A DNA stretch of 64,000 bases from Clostridiaceae bacterium (GTDB lineage Bacteria > Bacillota > Clostridia > Lachnospirales > Lachnospiraceae), in the NCBI GenBank assembly GCA_009911065.1, contig QXWR01000016.1, positions 1 to 64,000 of the forward strand, read 5' to 3'. A program made the position numbers and the translations under genes. A model generated the notes under the pieces. It had not been told where the DNA came from. It made no database searches and worked only from the letters and a program-made list of their open reading frames with translations. Below are positions 57,326-64,000 of this stretch, piece after piece. Positions within the stretch are counted from its first letter, which is position 1; the number at the start of each line of letters is the position of its first letter.

Positions 57326-58723
57326 GAGAAAGTCATAAAATATACAAAATTTTGACCTGGGGGGGGGGTAGGACTCTATACAACCTTTATGCTTTATATA
57401 AGCATTCAAACAAATGCTCTGGTGCCAGATGAACGCTGGTTTTGGAATTTGACCAACGAAACCGTTGTTTTAAATTCAATTCATGATGCTTTATTAATGC
57501 CAAACTATCTAGGATATGGTTCTATTTACTGGCTTATAATGAAACTACTAGGTGATTTTCTCCTTATAAGGATGATAATGTGCATCTTACTTGTTTCTGC
57601 CGCCATTTGTGTGATTTTAACATTGAAAAATGTATTTCATGTTAATGACAAAAATATATTTTTTTCCATAGTACTTTATCTTAGCTGTCCTCTTTCCTGG
57701 TTTACAGGAAAAATCATCGGACCAGAAATCATGGGATACGGGATTGGTGTTTGGGGATGCTATGCTGCTTTATATGCTTATATAAACTTATCTTCTCAAA
57801 AGTGGGTAATTCTACTGACTGGCGGAATTTTACTCGGCATTTCAACAGGAATTAAGTTGAATTATATAACTTTTGCCGTATTTATTGCAATTTTTGTTAT
57901 TTCAAATGAATTTGCCAGTCAGGAAGAGATTCTGCGTAAGGTCATGGCAATCGGAAAGTATGCTGCTTTTACTGGAATAGGGTTCTTATTGGGGTTTTTG
58001 ATTGCAAACCCTGTTTTTCTTTATGACTTTAAAACTTTTGTATCTTTTTATGAGGCAGATGGATATTCCCCTAAAATGATACAGAATGTTTTGTTTCGGA
58101 AGTATATTGAATGGGATCTTGTCAATTCTGGTGGAATGGCAAGTACAATCATTTCGTTTACAGCATTTGTAGCTATATTTCTCTTGGCTTTTCGTTGTAA
58201 AAAGAATAGACCACTAATAAAATCTGGATTTTTAAGTATTCTTTTTCTTTTTGGGCTATGTTGTAAAGGAAGATTTTTGGGGTGGTATCTGCTCCCTATG
58301 ATTTATATTATCTCATTATGTAGTTCGGATATTAATTATATGCCAATTATTCTTGCTGTCAATTTGATTTTTATGTGACCAAACATCAAATATCAGGTAG
58401 TATCAAAGCTAAAGCAGATGGAAAATGTTGACAATATAGAAAAAATTCAAGAACTTATTAAAACATATAACGATAAGTATTCTGAACATACACAATATTA
58501 TATGATAGAGACTTGTGTAGATGCTTTTCCAATGTGCGCATCATATAATTACAAAAAAGAAACAACCAGTAAAAGGATTATATATATTTCAGACCGAGCA
58601 AAGGCAAACAAAGATATTAATGCTATTTACAACCAATCAAAAGAAGAAAAGAATGGTTATTTATTGTTAAAAGAAGAGGATTCCATTTCAGTTATCTTAT
58701 ATGAGAAAATAATTGAGAAATGA
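57322..58723 (+). pseudogene. Phase-variable GT-C-like membrane protein; OFF (G10) and with an in-frame TGA
   Basis: The ATG at 57322 overlaps the gtrA stop (ATGA) and has AGGGAAG upstream. The frame runs into the G tract at 57359; at 9 G it reads TWGGVGLYTTFMLYIS and continues as a normal first helix. The body (to 58375) has about 9 helices and the early loop NALVPDERWFWNLT with an Asp-Glu pair as in GT-C transferases. A TGA at 58376-58378 interrupts the frame; the same frame continues for another 115 codons (from 58379, including 58418-58723), giving an extracytoplasmic tail typical of the family. So, besides the tract, a nonsense change (probably TGG to TGA) truncates it. Full length would be 466 residues. 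Confidence 0.72.
57359..57368 (+). repeat. Poly-G tract, 10 G (frame-switching site)
   Basis: Codon context ACC-TGG-GGG-GGG-GGT-AGG (OFF, stop at about 57430). 9 G gives TGG-GGG-GGG-GTA-GGA-CTC, joining the ATG at 57322 to the GT-C-like frame. Confidence 0.87.
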
Positions 58724-58733
58724 GGGATGAATA

Positions 58734-59287
58734 ATGAAATTGCGACGAAAATTAGCGGTTTGCTTTGGCAGCTGACTGATTAGCTTTTGTGTATATCTGG
58801 TTTTGTTAAATATAACCGGAACCTTTGCTGATGACGTGTTATTTTTCCGGGCCTGTCTGATTTCACTGGCTTCTGCCATATGCTCTGTGGCAATTTGGAG
58901 AAAATTTGTTCGGGGGGGGGGGAATTTGAATCATTTCTGATCTACGTTTGTTGTGTATTACTGCTTTTGGTTTTCACTGTTTTCGGGCCAACTTTTGTAG
59001 ATCGAAGCGTTTCTTATCATATGGTATTTTTGGCGGCAGAAACCGAAAAACTGGATATGAATGTTATGGAGGAAATCTATTCTTATGATATGCTGCAAAA
59101 AAGAGTGGAGGATGAATTAAAATCTGGAATGATCTGTCATATGGGAGACCAGGTTTATGGACCCACATGGAAAGCAAAAATCGCTACCAGACTGTTAAAA
59201 CCAATCGGCTATCTTACCAATACTTTGGATACTTATGAACAATTTAAAAATGAGATGGAGACCAGGGAGAAGGACTTATGGAAATAA
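58734..59287 (+). pseudogene. Phase-variable small membrane protein; OFF (G11) and with an early in-frame TGA
   Basis: An ATG at 58734 opens KLRRKLAVCFGS and meets TGA at 58773-58775; the same frame continues as LISFCVYLVLLNITGTFADD and further to the G tract at 58912. With 9 or 12 G it joins the open frame that ends at 59287, giving about 183 residues: three helices, then an extracytoplasmic tail (VDRSVSYHMVFLAAET and onward). The TGA sits where a membrane-helix Trp would fit. Family not recognised; it overlaps the next membrane protein gene, suggesting the two work together. Confidence 0.6.
58912..58922 (+). repeat. Poly-G tract, 11 G (frame-switching site)
   Basis: TTT-GTT-CGG then G run then AATTTGAATC. 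11 G runs into TGA six codons later; 9 or 12 G gives CGG-(GGG)n-GAA-TTT-GAA and joins the downstream frame. Confidence 0.87.
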
Positions 59288-60840
59288 TGAAAGACGTCCG
59301 GCGGGATCGATTTTGCACTCTTGCTTTTAGTTTGAGTCTTCTCTATGTGATTTGCCTTTTCCCGGTTTATATAAATGATTTTTATGTTCCAGATATGAGA
59401 CTGTATAGTTCTTTTGCTGCTCAAGGAAGGGCAGCAAAAGATGGATTTTCCTCTTTATTTGTGGCGATAGCTGGATTGATCAATTTATGGCCTTCTGGTT
59501 TACTGATTTGTTGTCTTTTGAGTCTGGCTATATGTATGTTTTTGCTGGCGTATTTTTACAGAAAATTATTCTCTAAGGGAAATTGGCAAATTGACCTGTC
59601 TGTAGTAGCAATGATTTATTCTTGCAGCATTTGGTATTATTTATACGGAAAGTTATTTTATGATTTTCCTTTAACTGCGATGAATTTATCCATTATTTTG
59701 TATAGCATAATTGGTATTTGGAATGAAGACACAAAAAAAACTGCAAAATGGTTTTTTCTCTGCTTTTTTCTAGGATTGTTGTTAAGCTGGAAACCATATA
59801 ATATTTTTATATTTACAGGATTGGCCTTACTGATGTTTTCTGTAAAAAGAGGAAGGAGCATATATACACAAAACATGGGGAACAGGAAAGGTTTCCTTTT
59901 CTCTTCCATTTTTCTGTTATTCGGTTATATTATAGGAAATTTTAATTTACTTCTGAGACCAGAAGAAACAATACAAGGACTGCAGGCATACAAGGCATCC
60001 TATGACTTTTCTCGTTTTCTTTTTTTTAAAGGGAGAATCATATGGGACCACATTAATGCTCTGCCGTTTCAGTTTTCTTCTATTCTGGTTTCCACTGCAG
60101 TTGTTATCTTGTTTATCCTACCTATTATTTTAAAAAAAGTAGAATATTTTGTAACTGGCATTTTAATGTCATTCTGTTTTTACTTTTTTATTCGCAATTT
60201 TTCTCCTGGTTATCCTTGGCATGGTTTTCCATTTGCAGTATTTATCATTTTACAGTTTATTTTTATGGTTGGAAAAGCACAAACCAATATTCGTAAAAAA
60301 CTGTTTGTTGCTTTATCTGCTTTGTTTATTTTATTGCAAGGAATTACATGTTTTACTTTTTATATTCCCAAGCAAGTAAAATGGCTCAAAATAACGAAAA
60401 ACTCCATAAAAGTATGTCAGGAACAAGAGGAAGAAATTTATAAAAAAGTAAATGGGATTATTGAAAATTATGGGGAATCCTATTGTATTGATCTGGCAGT
60501 AAAACGGTTTACCTTATATGCAAAAAGTCCTCTTCACTTAAAAGAAAGAAAATGGGATTCTCTTTATGTGTATGGAGATAATTTTGTTTTTACAGATTGC
60601 CTGCAGGCTGTAGACTATGGCTCATGGAATCGTTTGTATAAAAATGGTCAGGCAAAAGTGGACAGAACCTATGAAAGTTTATCTGCAAAGAATGAACTGG
60701 ACTATTTGATTTACATTTTACCAGACGATTTCAAATATTTAGCTGAGGCTGCTGACTTAAATAAGTATTCTTCTTATGAAGTGTTGGAAGAAATTAATGG
60801 TATTGGATACGATATTATGGTTTATAAATTAAAGAAATAA
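59278..60840 (+). CDS. Polytopic GT-C-like membrane protein
   Basis: A 520-residue protein with about 11 helices and a soluble C-terminus of about 150 residues. An early loop (YINDFYVPDMRLYSSFAAQG) has the acids expected of a GT-C transferase using a polyprenyl-phosphate sugar. The ATG at 59278 has AGAAGG 4-5 nt upstream and overlaps the previous frame; an ATG at 59287 is possible. With GtrA and the DPM-like GT2 beside it, this is the likely GtrC-type sugar transferase acting outside the membrane. It has no homopolymer tract and is intact. Confidence 0.7.
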   Translation: MEIMKDVRRDRFCTLAFSLSLLYVICLFPVYINDFYVPDMRLYSSFAAQGRAAKDGFSSLFVAIAGLINLWPSGLLICCLLSLAICMFLLAYFYRKLFSKGNWQIDLSVVAMIYSCSIWYYLYGKLFYDFPLTAMNLSIILYSIIGIWNEDTKKTAKWFFLCFFLGLLLSWKPYNIFIFTGLALLMFSVKRGRSIYTQNMGNRKGFLFSSIFLLFGYIIGNFNLLLRPEETIQGLQAYKASYDFSRFLFFKGRIIWDHINALPFQFSSILVSTAVVILFILPIILKKVEYFVTGILMSFCFYFFIRNFSPGYPWHGFPFAVFIILQFIFMVGKAQTNIRKKLFVALSALFILLQGITCFTFYIPKQVKWLKITKNSIKVCQEQEEEIYKKVNGIIENYGESYCIDLAVKRFTLYAKSPLHLKERKWDSLYVYGDNFVFTDCLQAVDYGSWNRLYKNGQAKVDRTYESLSAKNELDYLIYILPDDFKYLAEAADLNKYSSYEVLEEINGIGYDIMVYKLKK

Positions 60841-60864
60841 GAAAAACCAGCAAAGGAGATCACC

Positions 60865-61569
60865 ATGCAATTATCCATCATAATTCCCTGTTTTAATGAA
60901 GAAAAAAATATTCCTTTTATATTGCAAAGTTTTCAAAATGTTATAAAAAAGGAAGACATGGAAGTTATTCTGGTAAACAATGGCTCTACGGACAGTACCG
61001 CCGAGTTGTTAGAACAACTTTTACCAAATTATCCTTTTGCAAGAACAGTTCTGGTTCCAGTGAACCAGGGATATGGCTATGGGATTTTACAGGGATTGGA
61101 GGCAGCAAAAGGAAATTTTATTGGATGGACTCATGCCGATTTACAGACAGACCCGGCAGATGTTATAAAAGCATACCGTATTCTGGAACGGAGAAATTGG
61201 GATAAAAAACTTTACATAAAAGGAAACCGAAAAGGACGCAGCTTCGCAGATCAGTTTTTTACTGTGGGAATGGGAATTTTCGAAACCATCTATTTGAAAA
61301 AAAGATTATATGATGTAAATGCACAACCGAATGTTTTTTCAAAAGAGTTTTATGGCACCTGGAAAAATCCCCCTTATGATTTTGCCTTGGATCTCTATGC
61401 CTTATATATGGCTCAGGTTCAGGAGTGTAAGGTAATACGTTTTTCTGTTCAATTTCCACCTCGAATTTATGGAGAATCCCATTGGAATACGGGAATTGGA
61501 GCAAAATGGAAATTTATTAAACGTACTATAGATTTCAGCAAAAAAATGAAAAAGGCAGGGATTCAATAA
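60865..61569 (+). CDS. DPM1/GtrB-like GT2 (polyprenyl-phosphate sugar synthase)
   Basis: A 234-residue GT2: LSIIIPCFNEEKNIPFIL, NNGSTDSTAELL (about 38-49), VNQGYGYGILQGLEAA and WTHADLQTDPADVI (metal Asp-x-Asp near 90). This group makes undecaprenyl-phosphate-linked single sugars for GT-C enzymes. No C-terminal helices, so it is a soluble or peripheral form; GtrA four genes upstream would be its flippase. Good AAGGAG site. Confidence 0.82.
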   Translation: MQLSIIIPCFNEEKNIPFILQSFQNVIKKEDMEVILVNNGSTDSTAELLEQLLPNYPFARTVLVPVNQGYGYGILQGLEAAKGNFIGWTHADLQTDPADVIKAYRILERRNWDKKLYIKGNRKGRSFADQFFTVGMGIFETIYLKKRLYDVNAQPNVFSKEFYGTWKNPPYDFALDLYALYMAQVQECKVIRFSVQFPPRIYGESHWNTGIGAKWKFIKRTIDFSKKMKKAGIQ

Positions 61570-62165
61570 TGGAATTTATTGCACATCGAATCAATACATT
61601 GAAAGAATTGAAAGAACTGGACACCAGTTATGGTGTGGAACTGGATCTGAGAGATGACCTTAATGGACGCGTTTACATATCTCATAACCCTTTTGAACCA
61701 GGGGAGGATTTTGAAGAATATTTAAAACATTATCATCATGGCACTATGATTTTGAATGTAAAAAGCGAGCGAATCGAACATAAAATATTAGAACTGTTGA
61801 AACAATATGATATTCAAAATTATTTTTTTCTGGATTCCAGTTTTCCCATGATCAAGTTGCTTTCTGATTTGGGAGAACACAATATTGCACTGCGGTTTTC
61901 CGAGTTAGAGGGACTGGATACCATCCGCAATATGGCGGGAAAGGCAAAGTGGGTGTGGGTGGACTGCTTTTCCCGCCTGCCTATTGACAAACAGAGCTAT
62001 CAGGAGTTGAAAAATATGGGTTATCAGCTGTGTATGGTTTCACCGGAATTAGAAGGCCAGCCAGAAAAGCTCTCACTGTATCGGGAACAGCTGTCACAAG
62101 AAGGAATTGTTATGGATGCAGTTTGTTCAAAAATATATAATGTAAAGTTTTGGGTGAATGAATAA
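61569..62165 (+). CDS. GDPD-like TIM-barrel protein
   Basis: A 198-residue protein. H6-R7 (FIAHRINT), E24 and D26 (VELDLRDD) and H39 (YISHNPF) reproduce the catalytic pattern of glycerophosphodiester phosphodiesterases (His-Arg, Glu-x-Asp, His), though it is shorter than usual and has no signal peptide, so it acts in the cytoplasm. It overlaps the GT2 stop by one base. In a phosphopolyol glycan cluster it might recycle or edit a phosphodiester intermediate. Last gene of the right arm. Confidence 0.65.
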   Translation: MEFIAHRINTLKELKELDTSYGVELDLRDDLNGRVYISHNPFEPGEDFEEYLKHYHHGTMILNVKSERIEHKILELLKQYDIQNYFFLDSSFPMIKLLSDLGEHNIALRFSELEGLDTIRNMAGKAKWVWVDCFSRLPIDKQSYQELKNMGYQLCMVSPELEGQPEKLSLYREQLSQEGIVMDAVCSKIYNVKFWVNE

Positions 62166-62241
62166 AGGGCTGAAGAAGTTTCCTCACAAAATTTATTATC
62201 ATAAGGACGCCTATTATTATAGCAAGAAGATTGAGGGGAGA

Positions 62242-63933
62242 CTAATCCCCTCCCCCAATCAACACCTTCTTCCCCTCAAACGCAAATCCATATTTTCGGA
62301 TATGATTTGGAGAAATTCCTCTGGCCACTAACAAAGCAGAATACTTCATCTCATCAATCTGTTTTAAGGCATTTTCTACTGTATCTTCCAATGTGGCTTC
62401 TTCTGTTGGGTCATGAACCTTAAACTCCATAATGATCGCATTATCCTCTTTTTCTTGCGGCTCCAACATCACATCATATCTACCCAGACCGCTTTCCCGA
62501 TTAGAAGTAATTCGATACCGTCCCGCCAAATCCACCATCAACCCAAGGACAAATCCATGATAGAAGCGTTCTGGTTCTGCCCTGGAAGGATTCTTCCCAG
62601 TATCAAAATAACTAAATGTTGCAAGGGCAATATCATTTATATAGGAATTCATTGATTTTATATCATTTTGTAGTAAGGCATAAATAAAATCATTATAAGA
62701 GCAAGAGGTCCTTGAAAACCAACTTTCAATCAGCTTTTGAAACATCAGTCGGACTTCTTTATTGGTCAGCATCAGTTCATAGGTTTCTTTGCCGCTATCT
62801 TCATCTATCTGATAGCTTTCCAGCCGCAGATAACCGCTTGCAAGAAACAAGCTCCATATTGCATCTGACCTGTCGTCCAATTGGCTGAAAACGATCTGTT
62901 CATCTATCCAGGTACAGAGCTTTCCTCCCTGCAAAAGCTCTTCCATGACCATTTTTACCTTTCGGTCTCCCTCCTGAATTAACCGGCTTACTAGACGGTT
63001 GCTGCTGGTATTTGCCCAGTAGGATGAAAACCGTTTTTTGTCTAAATAATTCAGAATAGACCATGGATTATAAATACCCCGCTTTTGGCCAAAAGTGAAA
63101 CCATCATACCAGTCTTTTACCTTATCCTTCTTTTCATATAAGCCATATTCCTTAAGCGCTTCCCACACTTCTTCTTCCGTAAAACCAAAAGAGGTTTCAT
63201 ATTTTTCAGAAGTAGTTGTTACTACTTCCAGGTTATTCAAATCGGAGAAAACAGATTCTTTACTTATACGGGTAATGCCAGTCAGGATTGCCCGATAAAG
63301 ATCGCGGTTTGTTTTAAAAGCAGCGTTAAATAATCCACGGATAAACTCGGTCAACTCTTTCCAATATCCATTCATGTATGCTTCCTGCAATGGGGTATCA
63401 TACTCGTCCAGCAGGATAATTACCTTTTTTCCGTAATAACTCGCTAGATAATGGGACAATGCCTTTATAGAATGAGCAGCCACTGCATCCGACATTTCCA
63501 GCGATACCTGGTTATAATATTCCAGTTCTCCTTCTTTTAATACTCCTTCTGTTCGTAAGAAGTCATATTGATTGTATAAATCTCTAATTAAAATACAGAT
63601 TTTTTCTCTTGTCCCTGCATAACTGGTCTCTTTTATATCTGCAAAACTTAAATAAATCACCGGAAGAGTCCCTTGTAACTTTTGGTATTTTCCTTCGTTC
63701 CATATAGACAATCCTTCAAATATTTCGCTTTTTTGTGCATATTCTACTGAAAAAAAGCGTTGAATCATATCCATGGTCAGAGTTTTCCCAAAACGCCTGG
63801 GGCGTGTGATCAGGGTTACATCATCATTGTTTTCCCACCATTCTTTTATAAAATTGGTTTTGTCCACATAAAAGCTATTGCTCGTAATTAATTTTTCAAA
63901 ATCCTGAATCCCAATCCCTATAGTTCTTGGCAT
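62242..63933 (-). CDS. AAA-ATPase-like protein with C-terminal PD-(D/E)XK nuclease domain
   Basis: A 563-residue member of the AAA-ATPase-like plus PDDEXK_9 family, common in many copies in gut Clostridia and Bacteroidetes. FVDKTNFIKEWW is typical of the start; RPRRFGKTLTMDMI (about 42-55) is the modified Walker A; VIILLDEYDTPL (about 171-182) is Walker B; YHGFVLGLMVDL and GRYDVMLEP followed by IIMEFKV form the nuclease core. GGAGGG lies 8 nt before the ATG. Role not established; often proposed to be linked to mobile elements or conflict. Convergent with the glycan operon and unrelated to it. Confidence 0.82.
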   Translation of the reverse strand: MPRTIGIGIQDFEKLITSNSFYVDKTNFIKEWWENNDDVTLITRPRRFGKTLTMDMIQRFFSVEYAQKSEIFEGLSIWNEGKYQKLQGTLPVIYLSFADIKETSYAGTREKICILIRDLYNQYDFLRTEGVLKEGELEYYNQVSLEMSDAVAAHSIKALSHYLASYYGKKVIILLDEYDTPLQEAYMNGYWKELTEFIRGLFNAAFKTNRDLYRAILTGITRISKESVFSDLNNLEVVTTTSEKYETSFGFTEEEVWEALKEYGLYEKKDKVKDWYDGFTFGQKRGIYNPWSILNYLDKKRFSSYWANTSSNRLVSRLIQEGDRKVKMVMEELLQGGKLCTWIDEQIVFSQLDDRSDAIWSLFLASGYLRLESYQIDEDSGKETYELMLTNKEVRLMFQKLIESWFSRTSCSYNDFIYALLQNDIKSMNSYINDIALATFSYFDTGKNPSRAEPERFYHGFVLGLMVDLAGRYRITSNRESGLGRYDVMLEPQEKEDNAIIMEFKVHDPTEEATLEDTVENALKQIDEMKYSALLVARGISPNHIRKYGFAFEGKKVLIGGGD

Positions 63934-63977
63934 ATTTGAATCCCTCCGATTTAAAAGCCAGTTGACAACCTGATTTT

Positions 63978-64000
63978 ATTATACACATAGATAAGGGGGG
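63978..64000 (-). promoter_or_regulatory. Predicted -10 of the AAA-ATPase gene with a poly-C run in the spacer
   Basis: On the minus strand TATAAT (63983-63978), about 45 nt before the ATG. Exactly 17 nt remain to the window edge, starting with CCCCCC (64000-63995). If the -35 lies just outside, the C run sits in the promoter spacer, where length changes alter promoter strength. Confidence 0.4.

Noticed and set aside
58376..58775. TGA read as Trp (recoded genetic code) to explain two in-frame TGA codons
   Set aside because: Many clear genes in the window end at TGA with ATGA overlaps, so TGA is a normal stop.
34950..59287. All six tract genes being OFF could be sequencing or assembly error in homopolymers
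   Set aside because: Not fully excluded, and listed as the main refuting outcome. I keep the phase-variation reading because the lengths scatter on both sides of 9 (7, 8, 10, 10, 10, 11), long G/C runs are otherwise absent from the window, and the tracts themselves in membrane-protein genes are real whatever their exact count.
62228..62280. GC-rich complementary stretches between the right arm and the AAA-ATPase gene as a terminator
   Set aside because: AGGGGA/TCCCCT pairing has several competing forms, lies largely inside the AAA-ATPase coding end and lacks a T run.
1..64000. CRISPR arrays, tRNA and rRNA genes
   Set aside because: No regularly spaced direct repeats and no clover-leaf or rRNA-like sequence seen on either strand.

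Overview
The base composition (AT-rich), the AGGAGG-type ribosome sites, the gene families and a small holin-like type I toxin point to a low-GC Gram-positive anaerobe of the Clostridia, most likely a gut Lachnospiraceae-type bacterium. I infer this from content; no rRNA or other marker gene is present. Most of the window is a double surface-polysaccharide locus. LEFT ARM (95-17402, all minus strand) reads outward from a CapD-type 4,6-dehydratase, a DegT aminotransferase and a PglC-type phosphosugar transferase, through a GT4, LicD, a TarI/IspD-type cytidylyltransferase with an SDR partner, three GT2s, a sulfotransferase-like protein, Wzy and Wzx, and ends with a PhnW-like aminotransferase, a DUF2284 Cys-rich protein and a LicC/PntC-like cytidylyltransferase. 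It looks like a Wzx/Wzy-made, alditol-phosphate-decorated glycan. A probable right end of an IS200/IS605 (TnpB) element lies beyond it at the window edge. CENTRE (17.5-27.5 kb): a perfect 103-bp inverted repeat (17556-17658 and 27440-27542) lies in the leader of both arms, in the same orientation relative to each. Between the copies are a Wzz-like co-polymerase and a defence-like island: a divergent SF2 helicase, an unknown coiled-coil protein, two BrxC/BrxD-like (DUF2791) ATPases and a TIR-like protein with MORN-like repeats. RIGHT ARM (27636-62165, all plus strand): GT2s, a large polyprenyl glycosylphosphotransferase, a complete GDP-D-glycero-alpha-D-manno-heptose pathway (GmhA, HddA, fused HddC-GmhB), an ABC exporter, GT2/TagF-like transferases including an 1135-residue triple-domain enzyme, three tandem ~756-residue membrane paralogues, and a second module with a class II aldolase, two nucleotidyltransferases, a membrane protein fused to a uridine-kinase-like domain, HAD, GtrA, GT-C-like proteins, DPM-like GT2 and a GDPD-like protein. 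An AAA-ATPase/PD-(D/E)XK gene closes the window. MOST STRIKING RESULT: the right arm carries six long poly-G/poly-C tracts (8, 7, 10, 10, 10 and 11 bases), each inside or at the N-terminal part of an integral-membrane protein gene. In every case a tract of exactly 9 restores one continuous reading frame, and in the three tandem paralogues it also restores matching alignment length. All six are out of frame in this sequence. This looks like a coordinated set of slipped-strand, phase-variable contingency loci controlling acylation and membrane modification of a surface glycan, which is unusual in Clostridia. A type I toxin-antitoxin pair lies between the first two paralogues, and two of the variable genes also carry in-frame TGA codons.
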